Shown here piece after piece: positions 14,801 to 28,299 of a DNA stretch of 64,000 nucleotides. Below the pieces are notes generated by a model that searched no databases, was not told the DNA's origin, and saw only the letters and a program-made list of their open reading frames with translations. A program made the position numbers and the translations under genes. Source of the DNA: Ulva prolifera (lineage: Eukaryota > Chlorophyta > Ulvophyceae > Ulvales > Ulvaceae); assembly GCA_023078555.1 (NCBI GenBank), contig CM041197.1, forward strand, positions 5,911,810-5,975,809, in the 5' to 3' direction. Each line of letters opens with the position of its first letter. Within the stretch, counting starts at the first letter, position 1.

Positions 14801-17800
14801 CCCTGTCACCTTGAAGTTGAAAAGTCAACAGGTGCTGAATATGTAATGTATTGGCTCATCGAGAAATGATTTTTCACACGTCGAAGTTGAGTGCTTTACT
14901 ACAACACACTTAACTCAAGATATAGGTGTGTGTGACCTTTGCGCACGTCCGTTAAAGCGCAACCGGGTTCCCTGTCACCTTGAAGTTGAAAAGTTCACAG
15001 GTGCTGAATATGAAATGTATTGGCTCAGCGAGAAAAGATTTTCCACACGTCGAAGTTGAGTGCTTTACTACAACACACTCATCACATGACATAGGTGTGT
15101 GTGACCTTTGCGCACGTCCGTTAAGAGCAACATGCTTCCCTGTCACCTTGAAGTTGAAAAGTTCACAGGTGCTGAATATGTAATGTATTGGCTCATCGAG
15201 AAACGATGTTTCAGACGTCGAAGTTAAGTGATTTACTACATCACACTCTACACATGACATAGGTGTGTGTGACCTTTGTTCACGTCCGTTAAGAGCAACA
15301 TGCTTCCCTGTCACCTTGAAGTTGAAAAGTTCACAGGTGCTGAATATGTAATGTATTGGCTCATCGAGAAAAGATTTTCCACACGTCGAAGTTGAGTGCT
15401 TCACTACAACACACTCTTTACATGACATAGGTGTGTGTGACCTTTGCGCACGTCCGTTAAGAGCAACATGCTTCCCTGTCACCTTGAAGTTGAAAAGTCA
15501 ACAGGTGCTGAATATGTAATGTATTGGCTCATCGAGAAATGATTTTTCACACGTCGAAGTTGAGTGCTTTACTACAACACACTTAACTCAAGATATAGGT
15601 GTGTGTGACCTTTGCGCACGTCCGTTAAAGCGCAACCGGGTTCCCTGTCACCTTGAAGTTGAAAAGTTCACAGGTGCTGAATATGTAATGTATTGGCTCA
15701 TCGAGAAAAGATTTTCCACACGTCGAAGTTGAGTGCTTTACTACAACACACTCTTCACATGACATAGGTGTGTGTGACCTTTGCGCACGTCCGTTAAGAG
15801 CAACATGCTTCCCTGTCACCTTGAAGTTGAAAAGTTCACAGGTGCTGAATATGTAATGTATTGGCTCATCGAGAAACGATGTTTCAGACGTCGAAGTTAA
15901 GTGATTTACTACATCACACTCTACACATGACATAGGTGTGTGTGACCTTTGTTCACGTCCGTTAAGAGCAACATGCTTCCCTGTCACCTTGAAGTTGAAA
16001 AGTTCACAGGTGCTGAATATGTAATGTATTGGCTCATCGAGAAAAGATTTTCCACACGTCGAAGTTGAGTGCTTCACTACAACACACTCTTCACATGACA
16101 TAGGTGTGTGTGACCTTTGCGCACGTCCGTTAAGAGCAACATGCTTCCCTGTCACCTTGAAGTTGAAAAGTCAACAGGTGCTGAATATGTAATGTATTGG
16201 CTCATCGAGAAATGATTTTTCACACGTCGAAGTTGAGTGCTTTACTACAACACACTTAACTCAAGATATAGGTGTGTGTGACCTTTGCGCACGTCCGTTA
16301 AAGCGCAACCGGGTTCCCTGTCACCTTGAAGTTGAAAAGTTCACAGGTGCTGAATATGTAATGTATTGGCTCATCGAGAAAAGATTTTCCACACGTCGAA
16401 GTTGAGTGCTTTACTACAACACACTCTTCACATGACATAGGTGTGTGTGACCTTTGCGCACGTCCGTTAAGAGCAACATGCTTCCCTGTCACCTTGAAGT
16501 TGAAAAGTCAACAGGTGCTGAATATGTAATGTATTGGCTCATCGAGAAACGATGTTTCAGACGTCGAAGTTGAGTGCTTTACTACAACACACTCTACACA
16601 TGACATAGGTGTGTGTGACCTTTGTTCACGTCCGTTAAGAGCAACATGCTTCCCTGTCACCTTGAAGTTGAAAAGTTCACAGGTGCTGAATATGAAATGT
16701 ATTGGCTCAGCGAGAAAAGATTTTCCACACGTCGAAGTTGAGTGCTTTACTACAACACACTCTTCACATGACATAGGTGTGTGTGACCTTTGCGCACGTC
16801 CGTTAAGAGCAACATGCTTCCCTGTCACCTTGAAGTTGAAAAGTTCACAGGTGCTGAATATGTAATGTATTGGCTCATCGAGAAACGATGTTTCAGACGT
16901 CGAAGTTAAGTGATTTACTACATCACACTCTACACATGACATAGGTGTGTGTGACCTTTGTTCACGTCCGTTAAGAGCAACATGCTTCCCTGTCACCTTG
17001 AAGTTGAAAAGTTCACAGGTCCTGAATATGTAATGTATTGGCTCATCGAGAAAAGATTTTCCACACGTCGAAGTTGAGTGCTTCACTACAACACACTCTT
17101 CACATGACATAGGTGTGTGTGACCTTTGCGCACGTCCGTAAAGAGCAACATGCTTCCCTGTCACCTTGAAGTTGAAAAGTTCACAGGTGCTGAATATGTA
17201 ATGTATTGGCTCAGCGAGAAAAGATTTTCCACACGTCGAAGTTGAGTGCTTTACTACAACACACTCATCACATGACATAGGTGTGTGTGACCTTTGCGCA
17301 CGTCCGTTAAGAGCAACATGCTTCCCTGTCACCTTGAAGTTGAAAAGTTCACAGGTGCTGAATATGTAATGTATTGGCTCATCGAGAAACGATGTTTCAG
17401 ACGTCGAAGTTAAGTGATTTACTACATCACACTCTACACATGACATAGGTGTGTGTGACCTTTGTTCACGTCCGTTAAGAGCAACATGCTTCCCTGTCAC
17501 CTTGAAGTTGAAAAGTCAACAGGTGCTGAATATGTAATGTATTGGCTCATCGAGAAACGATGTTTCAGACGTCGAAGTTGAGTGCTTTACTACAACACAC
17601 TCTACACATGACATAGGTGTGTGTGACCTTTGTTCACGTCCGTTAAGAGCAACATGCTTCCCTGTCACCTTGAAGTTGAAAAGTTCACAGGTGCTGAATA
17701 TGTAATGTATTGGCTCATCGAGAAACGATGTTTCAGACGTCGAAGTTAAGTGATTTACTACATCACACTCTACACATGACATAGGTGTGTGTGACCTTTG

Positions 17801-18482
17801 TTCACGTCCGTTAAGAGCAACATGCTTCCCTGTCACCTTGAAGTTGAAAAGTTCACAGGTGCTGAATATGTAATGTATTGGCTCATCGAGAAAAGATTTT
17901 CCACACGTCGAAGTTGAGTGCTTTACTACAACACACTCATCACATGACATAGGTGTGTGTGACCTTTGCGCACGTCCGTTAAGAGCAACATGCTTCCCTG
18001 TCACCTTGAAGTTGAAAAGTTCACAGGTGCTGAATATGTAATGTATTGGCTCATCGAGAAACGATGTTTCAGACGTCGAAGTTAAGTGATTTACTACATC
18101 ACACTCTACACATGACATAGGTGTGTGTGACCTTTGTTCACGTCCGTTAAGAGCAACATGCTTCCCTGTCACCTTGAAGTTGAAAAGTTCACAGGTGCTG
18201 AATATGTAATGTATTGGCTCATCGAGAAAAGATTTTCCACACGTCGAAGTTGAGTGCTTCACTACAACACACTCTTTACATGACATAGGTGTGTGTGACC
18301 TTTGCGCACGTCCGTTAAGAGCAACATGCTTCCCTGTCACCTTGAAGTTGAAAAGTCAACAGGTGCTGAATATGTAATGTATTGGCTCATCGAGAAATGA
18401 TTTTTCACACGTCGAAGTTGAGTGCTTTACTACAACACACTTAACTCAAGATATAGGTGTGTGTGACCTTTGCGCACGTCCG

Positions 18483-21400
18483 TTAAAGCGCAACCGGGTT
18501 CCCTGTCACCTTGAAGTTGAAAAGTTCACAGGTGCTGAATATGTAATGTATTGGCTCATCGAGAAAAGATTTTCCACACGTCGAAGTTGAGTGCTTTACT
18601 ACAACACACTCTTCACATGACATAGGTGTGTGTGACCTTTGCGCACGTCCGTTAAGAGCAACATGCTTCCCTGTCACCTTGAAGTTGAAAAGTCAACAGG
18701 TGCTGAATATGTAATGTATTGGCTCATCGAGAAACGATGTTTCAGACGTCGAAGTTGAGTGCTTTACTACAACACACTCTACACATGACATAGGTGTGTG
18801 TGACCTTTGTTCACGTCCGTTAAGAGCAACATGCTTCCCTGTCACCTTGAAGTTGAAAAGTTCACAGGTGCTGAATATGAAATGTATTGGCTCAGCGAGA
18901 AAAGATTTTCCACACGTCGAAGTTGAGTGCTTTACTACAACACACTCTTCACATGACATAGGTGTGTGTGACCTTTGCGCACGTCCGTTAAGAGCAACAT
19001 GCTTCCCTGTCACCTTGAAGTTGAAAAGTTCACAGGTGCTGAATATGTAATGTATTGGCTCATCGAGAAACGATGTTTCAGACGTCGAAGTTAAGTGATT
19101 TACTACATCACACTCTACACATGACATAGGTGTGTGTGACCTTTGTTCACGTCCGTTAAGAGCAACATGCTTCCCTGTCACCTTGAAGTTGAAAAGTTCA
19201 CAGGTCCTGAATATGTAATGTATTGGCTCATCGAGAAAAGATTTTCCACACGTCGAAGTTGAGTGCTTCACTACAACACACTCTTCACATGACATAGGTG
19301 TGTGTGACCTTTGCGCACGTCCGTAAAGAGCAACATGCTTCCCTGTCACCTTGAAGTTGAAAAGTCAACATGTGCTGAATATGTAATGTATTGGCTCATC
19401 GAGAAATGATTTTTCACACGTCGAAGTTGAGTGCTTTACTACAACACACTTAACTCAAGATATAGGTGTGTGTGACCTTTGCGCACGTCCGTTAAAGCGC
19501 AACCGGGTTCCCTGTCACCTTGAAGTTGAAAAGTTCACAGGTGCTGAATATGTAATGTATTGGCTCATCGAGAAAAGATTTTCCACACGTCGAAGTTGAG
19601 TGCTTTACTACAACACACTCTTCACATGACATAGGTGTGTGTGACCTTTGCGCACGTCCGTTAAGAGCAACATGCTTCCCTGTCACCTTGAAGTTGAAAA
19701 GTTCACAGGTGCTGAATATGTAATGTATTGGCTCATCGAGAAACGATGTTTCAGACGTCGAAGTTAAGTGATTTACTACATCACACTCTACACATGACAT
19801 AGGTGTGTGTGACCTTTGTTCACGTCCGTTAAGAGCAACATGCTTCCCTGTCACCTTGAAGTTGAAAAGTTCACAGGTGCTGAATATGTAATGTATTGGC
19901 TCATCGAGAAAAGATTTTCCACACGTCGAAGTTGAGTGCTTCACTACAACACACTCTTCACATGACATAGGTGTGTGTGACCTTTGCGCACGTCCGTTAA
20001 GAGCAACATGCTTCCCTGTCACCTTGAAGTTGAAAAGTCAACAGGTGCTGAATATGTAATGTATTGGCTCATCGAGAAATGATTTTTCACACGTCGAAGT
20101 TGAGTGCTTTACTACAACACACTTAACTCAAGATATAGGTGTGTGTGACCTTTGCGCACGTCCGTTAAAGCGCAACCGGGTTCCCTGTCACCTTGAAGTT
20201 GAAAAGTTCACAGGTGCTGAATATGAAATGTATTGGCTCAGCGAGAAAAGATTTTCCACACGTCGAAGTTGAGTGCTTTACTACAACACACTCATCACAT
20301 GACATAGGTGTGTGTGACCTTTGCGCACGTCCGTTAAGAGCAACATGCTTCCCTGTCACCTTGAAGTTGAAAAGTTCACAGGTGCTGAATATGTAATGTA
20401 TTGGCTCATCGAGAAACGATGTTTCAGACGTCGAAGTTAAGTGATTTACTACATCACACTCTACACATGACATAGGTGTGTGAGACCTTTGTTCACGTCC
20501 GTTAAAAGCAACATGCTTCCCTGTCACCTTGAAGTTGAAAAGTTCACAGGTCCTGAATATGTAATGTATTGGCTCATCGAGAAAAGATTTTCCACACGTC
20601 GAAGTTGAGTGCTTTACTACAACACACTTAACTCAAGATATAGGTGTGTGTGACCTTTGCGCACGTCCGTTAAAGCGCAACCGGGTTCCCTGTCACCTTG
20701 AAGTTGAAAAGTTCACAGGTGCTGAATATGTAATGTATTGGCTCATCGAGAAAAGATTTTCCACACGTCGAAGTTGAGTGCTTTACTACAACACACTCTT
20801 CACATGACATAGGTGTGTGTGACCTTTGCGCACGTCTGTTAAGAGCAACATGCTTCCCTGTCACCTTGAAGTTGAAAAGTTCACAGGTGATGAATATGAC
20901 TTGTATTGGCTCATCGAGAAAAGATTTTCCACACGTCGAAGTTGAGTGCTTTACTGCAACACACTCTTCACATGACATAGGTGTGTGTGACCTTTGCGCA
21001 CGTCCGTTAAAGCGCAACCGGGTTCCCTGTCACCTTGAAGTTGAAAAGTTCACAGGTGCTGAATATGTAATGTATTGGCTCATCGAGAAAAGATTTTCCA
21101 CACGTCGAAGTTGAGTGCTTTACTACAACACACTCTTCACATGACATAGGTGTGTGTGACCTTTGCGCACGTCTGTTAAGAGCAACATGCTTCCCTGTCA
21201 CCTTGAAGTTGAAAAGTTCACAGGTGATGAATATGACTTGTATTGGCTCATCGAGAAAAGATTTTCCACACGTCGAAGTTGAGTGCTTTACTACAACACA
21301 CTCTTCACATGACATAGGTGTGTGTGACCTTTGCGCACGTCCGTTAAAGCGCAACCGGCTTCCCTGTCACCTTGAAGTTGAAAAGTTCACAGGTGCTGAA

Positions 21401-23940
21401 TATGAAATGTATTGGCTCAGCGAGAAAAGATTTTCCACACGTCGAAGTTGAGTGCTTTACTACAACACACTCTTCACATGACATAGGTGTGTGTGACCTT
21501 TGCGCACGTCCGTTAAGAGCAACATGCTTCCCTGTCACCTTGAAGTTGAAAAGTTCACAGGTGCTGAATATGTAATGTATTGGCTCATCGAGAAACGATG
21601 TTTCAGACGTCGAAGTTAAGTGATTTACTACATCACACTCTACACATGACATAGGTGTGTGTGACCTTTGTTCACGTCCGTTAAAAGCAACATGCTTCCC
21701 TGTCACCTTGAAGTTGAAAAGTTCACAGGTCCTGAATATGTAATGTATTGGCTCATCGAGAAAAGATTTTCCACACGTCGAAGTTGAGTGCTTCACTACA
21801 ACACACTCTTCACATGACATAGGTGTGTGTGACCTTTGCGCACGTCCGTTAAGAGCAACATGCTTCCCTGTCACCTTGAAGTTGAAAAGTCAACAGGTGC
21901 TGAATATGTAATGTATTGGCTCATCGAGAAATGATTTTTCACACGTCGAAGTTGAGTGCTTTACTACAACACACTTAACTCAAGATATAGGTGTGTGTGA
22001 CCTTTGCGCACGTCCGTTAAAGCGCAACCGGGTTCCCTGTCACCTTGAAGTTGAAAAGTTCACAGGTGCTGAATATGTAATGTATTGGCTCATCGAGAAA
22101 AGATTTTCCACACGTCGAAGTTGAGTGCTTTACTACAACACACTCATCACATGACATAGGTGTGTGTGACCTTTGCGCACGTCCGTTAAGAGCAACATGC
22201 TTCCCTGTCACCTTGAAGTTGAAAAGTTCACAGGTGCTGAATATGTAATGTATTGGCTCATCGAGAAATAATTTTTCAGACGTCGAAGTTGAGTGCTTCA
22301 CTACACCACACTATTCACATGACATAGGTGTGTGTGACCTTTGCGCACGTCCGTTAAGAGCAACATGCTTCCCTGTCACCTTGAAGTTGAAAAGTTCACA
22401 GGCGCTGTATATGGCATGCATTTACACAGCGAGAAGAGAATTCGACACATTGGATCAGAGCGCTACTCTAAAAAACACTTATCACAAGACATAGGTGTGT
22501 GTGACCTTTGCGCACGTCCGTTAAGAGCAACATGCTTCCCTGTCACCTTGAAGTTGAAAAGTTCACAGGTGCTGAATATGTAATGTATTGGCTCATCGAG
22601 AAACGATGTTTCAGACGTCGAAGTTAAGTGATTTACTACATCACACTCTACACATGACATAGGTGTGTGTGACCTTTGTTCACGTCCGTTAAAAGCAACA
22701 TGCTTCCCTGTCACCTTGAAGTTGAAAAGTTCACAGGTCCTGAATATGTAATGTATTGGCTCATCGAGAAAAGATTTTCCACACGTCGAAGTTGAGTGCT
22801 TCACTACAACACACTCTTCACATGACATAGGTGTGTGTGACCTTTGCGCACGTCCGTTAAGAGCAACATGCTTCCCTGTCACCTTGAAGTTGAAAAGTCA
22901 ACAGGTGCTGAATATGTAATGTATTGGCTCATCGAGAAATGATTTTTCACACGTCGAAGTTGAGTGCTTTACTACAACACACTTAACTCAAGATATAGGT
23001 GTGTGTGACCTTTGCGCACGTCCGTTAAAGCGCAACCGGGTTCCCTGTCACCTTGAAGTTGAAAAGTTCACAGGTGCTGAATATGTAATGTATTGGCTCA
23101 TCGAGAAAAGATTTTCCACACGTCGAAGTTGAGTGCTTTACTACAACACACTCTTCACATGACATAGGTGTGTGTGACCTTTGCGCACGTCTGTTAAGAG
23201 CAACATGCTTCCCTGTCACCTTGAAGTTGAAAAGTTCACAGGTGATGAATATGACTTGTATTGGCTCATCGAGAAAAGATTTTCCACACGTCGAAGTTGA
23301 GTGCTTTACTGCAACACACTCTTCACATGACATAGGTGTGTGTGACCTTTGCGCACGTCCGTTAAAGCGCAACCGGCTTCCCTGTCACCTTGAAGTTGAA
23401 AAGTTCACAGGTGCTGAATATGAAATGTATTGGCTCAGCGAGAAAAGATTTTCCACACGTCGAAGTTGAGTGCTTTACTACAACACACTCATCACATGAC
23501 ATAGGTGTGTGTGACCTTTGCGCACGTCCGTTAAGAGCAACATGCTTCCCTGTCACCTTGAAGTTGAAAAGTTCACAGGTGCTGAATATGTAATGTATTG
23601 GCTCATCGAGAAATAATTTTTCAGACGTCGAAGTTGAGTGCTTCACTACACCACACTATTCACATGACATAGGTGTGTGTGACCTTTGCGCACGTCCGTT
23701 AAGAGCAACATGCTTCCCTGTCACCTAGTAGTTGAAAAGTTCACAGGCGCTGTATATGGCATGCATTTACACAGCGAGAAGAGAATTCGACACATTGGAT
23801 CAGAGCGCTACTCTAAAAAACACTTATCACAAGACATACGTGTGTGTGACCTTTGCGCACGTCCGTTAAGAGCAACATGCTTCCCTGTCACCTTGAAGTT
23901 AAAAAGTTCACAGGTGCTGAATATGTAATGTATTGGCTCA
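18483..23940. repeat. Large intra-array duplication, copy 2
   Basis: Second copy of the subtype series at 5026-11840. Corresponding units are nearly identical by eye. One visible difference is CTGCGAG near 10318 against CAGCGAG at the equivalent place near 22427. Its first 0.9 kb is also repeated 2185 bp upstream (16298-17160). The similarity ends near 23940, where the right flank changes to trimer-type units. Confidence 0.8.
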
Positions 23941-25209
23941 TCGAGAAAAGATTTTCCACACGTCGAAGTTGAGTGCTTTACTACAACACACTCTTCACAT
24001 GACATAGGTGTGTGTGACCTTTGCGCACGTCCGTTAAGAGCAACATGCTTCCCTGTCACCTTGAAGTTGAAAAGTTCACAGGTGCTGAATATGTAATGTA
24101 TTGGCTCATCGAGAAATAATTTTTCAGACGTCGAAGTTGAGTGCTTCACTACACCACACTATTCACATGACATAGGTGTGTGTGACCTTTGTGCACGTCC
24201 GTTAAGAGCAACATGCTTCCCTGTCACCTAGTAGTTGAAAAGTTCACAGGCGCTGTATATGGCATGCATTTACACAGCGAGAAGAGAATTCGACACATTG
24301 GATCAGAGCGCTACTCTAAAAAACACTTATCACAAGACATAGGTGTGTGTGACCTTTGCGCACGTCCGTTAAGAGCAACATGCTTCCCTGTCACCTTGAA
24401 GTTAAAAAGTTCACAGGTGCTGAATATGTAATGTATTGGCTCATCGAGAAAAGATTTTCCACACGTCGAAGTTGAGTGCTTTACTACAACACACTCTTCA
24501 CATGACATAGGTGTGTGTGACCTTTGCGCACGTCCGTTAAGAGCAACATGCTTCCCTGTAACCTTGAAGTTGAAAAGTTCACAGGTGCTGAATATGTAAT
24601 GTATTGGCTCAATCGAGAAAAGGTTTTCCACACGTCGAAGTTGAGTGCTTTACTACAACACACTCTTCACATGACATAGGTGTGTGTGACCTTTGCGCAC
24701 GTCCGTTAAGAGCAACATGCTTCCCTGTCACCTTGAAGTTGAAAAGTTCACAGGTGCTGAATATGTAATGTATTGGCTCATCGAGAAATGATTTTTCAGA
24801 CGTCGAAGTTAAGTGATTTACTACATCACACTCTACACATGACATAGGTGTGTGTGACCTTTGCGCACGGCCGTTAAGAGCAACATGCTTCCCTGTCACC
24901 TTGAAGTTGAAAAGTTCACAGGTGCTGAATATGTAATGTATTGGCTCATCGAGAAAAGATTTTCCACACGTCGAAGTTGAGTGCTTCACTACAACACACT
25001 CTTCACATGACATAGGTGTGTGTGACCTTTGCGCACGTCCGTTAAGAGCAACATGCTTCCCTGTCACCTTGAAGTTGAAAAGTCAAAAGGTGCTGAATAT
25101 GTAATGTATTGGCTCATCGAGAAATGATTTTTCACACGTCGAAGTTGAGTGCTTTACTACAACACACTTAACTCAAGATATAGGTGTGTGTGACCTTTGC
25201 GCACGTCCG

Positions 25210-28200
25210 TTAAAGCGCAACCGGGTTCCCTGTCACCTTGAAGTTGAAAAGTTCACAGGTGCTGAATATGTAATGTATTGGCTCATCGAGAAAAGATTTT
25301 CCACACGTCGAAGTTGAGTGCTTTACTACAACACACTCTTCACATGACATAGGTGTGTGTGACCTTTGCGCACGTCTGTTAAGAGCAACATGCTTCCCTG
25401 TCACCTTGAAGTTGAAAAGTTCACAGGTGATGAATATGACTTGTATTGGCTCATCGAGAAAAGATTTTCCACACGTCGAAGTTGAGTGCTTTACTACAAC
25501 ACACTCTTCACATGACATAGGTGTGTGTGACCTTTGCGCACGTCTGTTAAGAGCAACATGCTTCCCTGTCACCTTGAAGTTGAAAAGTTCACAGGTGATG
25601 AATATGACTTGTATTGGCTCATCGAGAAAAGATTTTCCACACGTCGAAGTTGAGTGCTTTACTACAACACACTCTTCACATGACATAGGTGTGTGTGACC
25701 TTTGCGCACGTCCGTTAAAGCGCAACCGGGTTCCCTGTCACCTTGAAGTTGAAAAGTTCACAGGTGCTGAATATGAAATGTATTGGCTCAGCGAGAAAAG
25801 ATTTTCCACACGTCGAAGTTGAGTGATTTACTACATCACACTCTACACATGACATAGGTGTGTGTGACCTTTGCGCACGGCCGTTAAGAGCAACATGCTT
25901 CCCTGTCACCTTGAAGTTGAAAAGTTCACAGGTGCTGAATATGTAATGTATTGGCTCATCGAGAAAAGATTTTTCAGACGTCGAAGTTGAGTGCTTCACT
26001 ACACCACACTATTCACATGACATAGGTGTGTGTGACCTTTGCGCACGTCCGTTAAGAGCAACATGCTTCCCTGTCACCTAGTAGTTGAAAAGTTCACAGG
26101 CGCTGTATATGGCATGCATTTACACAGCGAGAAGAGAATTCGACACATTGGATCAGAGCGCTACTCTAAAAAACACTTATCACAAGACATACGTGTGTGT
26201 GACCTTTGCGCACGTCCGTTAAGAGCAACATGCTTCCCTGTCACCTTGAAGTTAAAAAGTTCACAGGTGCTGAATATGTAATGTATTGGCTCATCGAGAA
26301 AAGATTTTCCACACGTCGAAGTTGAGTGCTTTACTACAACACACTCTTCACATGACATAGGTGTGTGTGACCTTTGCGCACGTCCGTTAAGAGCAACATG
26401 CTTCCCTGTCACCTTGAAGTTGAAAAGTTCACAGGTGCTGAATATGTAATGTATTGGCTCATCGAGAAATAATTTTTCAGACGTCGAAGTTGAGTGCTTT
26501 ACTACACCACACTATTCACATGACATAGGTGTGTGTGACCTTTGCGCACGTCCGTTAAGAGCAACATGCTTCCCTGTCACCTTGAAGTTGAAAAGTTCAC
26601 AGGTGCTGAATATGTAATGTATTGGCTCATCGAGAAATGATTTTTCAGACGTCGAAGTTAAGTGATTTACTACATCACACTCTACACATGACATAGGTGT
26701 GTGTGACCTTTGCGCACGGCCGTTAAGAGCAACATGCTTCCCTGTCACCTTGAAGTTGAAAAGTTCACAGGTGCTGAATATGTAATGTATTGGCTCATCG
26801 AGAAAAGATTTTCCACACGTCGAAGTTGAGTGCTTCACTACAACACACTCTTCACATGACATAGGTGTGTGTGACCTTTGCGCACGTCCGTTAAGAGCAA
26901 CATGCTTCCCTGTCACCTTGAAGTTGAAAAGTCAAAAGGTGCTGAATATGTAATGTATTGGCTCATCGAGAAATGATTTTTCACACGTCGAAGTTGAGTG
27001 CTTTACTACAACACACTTAACTCAAGATATAGGTGTGTGTGACCTTTGCGCACGTCCGTTAAAGCGCAACCGGGTTCCCTGTCACCTTGAAGTTGAAAAG
27101 TTCACAGGTGCTGAATATGTAATGTATTGGCTCATCGAGAAAAGATTTTCCACACGTCGAAGTTGAGTGCTTTACTACAACACACTCTTCACATGACATA
27201 GGTGTGTGTGACCTTTGCGCACGTCTGTTAAGAGCAACATGCTTCCCTGTCACCTTGAAGTTGAAAAGTTCACAGGTGATGAATATGACTTGTATTGGCT
27301 CATCGAGAAAAGATTTTCCACACGTCGAAGTTGAGTGCTTTACTACAACACACTCTTCACATGACATAGGTGTGTGTGACCTTTGCGCACGTCTGTTAAG
27401 AGCAACATGCTTCCCTGTCACCTTGAAGTTGAAAAGTTCACAGGTGATGAATATGACTTGTATTGGCTCATCGAGAAAAGATTTTCCACACGTCGAAGTT
27501 GAGTGCTTTACTACAACACACTCTTCACATGACATAGGTGTGTGTGACCTTTGCGCACGTCCGTTAAAGCGCAACCGGGTTCCCTGTCACCTTGAAGTTG
27601 AAAAGTTCACAGGTGCTGAATATGAAATGTATTGGCTCAGCGAGAAAAGATTTTCCACACGTCGAAGTTGAGTGATTTACTACAACACACTCATCACATG
27701 ACATAGGTGTGTGTGACCTTTGCGCACGTCCGTTAAGAGCAACATGCTTCCCTGTCACCTTGAAGTTGAAAAGTTCACAGGTGCTGAATATGTAATGTAT
27801 TGGCTCATCGAGAAAAGATTTTTCAGACGTCGAAGTTGAGTGCTTCACTACACCACACTATTCACATGACATAGGTGTGTGTGACCTTTGCGCACGTCCG
27901 TTAAGAGCAACATGCTTCCCTGTCACCTAGTAGTTGAAAAGTTCACAGGCGCTGTATATGGCATGCATTTACACAGCGAGAAGAGAATTCGACACATTGG
28001 ATCAGAGCGCTACTCTAAAAAACACTTATCACAAGACATACGTGTGTGTGACCTTTGCGCACGTCCGTTAAGAGCAACATGCTTCCCTGTCACCTTGAAG
28101 TTAAAAAGTTCACAGGTGCTGAATATGTAATGTATTGGCTCATCGAGAAAAGATTTTCCACACGTCGAAGTTGAGTGCTTTACTACAACACACTCTTCAC

Positions 28201-28299
28201 ATGACATAGGTGTGTGTGACCTTTGCGCACGTCCGTTAAGAGCAACATGCTTCCCTGTCACCTTGAAGTTGAAAAGTTCACAGGTGCTGAATATGTAAT
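25210..28299. repeat. 1849-bp tandem block pair
   Basis: Subtype order from 25210 to about 26450 repeats from 27059 to about 28299 at a constant offset of 1849 bp (11 monomers plus one base). Both copies begin with two consecutive monomers carrying the GATGAATATGACTTG variant and include a divergent 167-bp unit at 26039 and 27888. A longer-range match of 23.8-25.5 kb with 28.5-30.2 kb lies at offset 4705. Confidence 0.75.

Noticed and set aside
16508-17500. 330-codon minus-strand open frame, and many shorter ones, as genes
   Set aside because: They are the 168-bp satellite read in one phase. The same 56-residue unit repeats and several frames are open at once, with no start or promoter distinct from other monomers.
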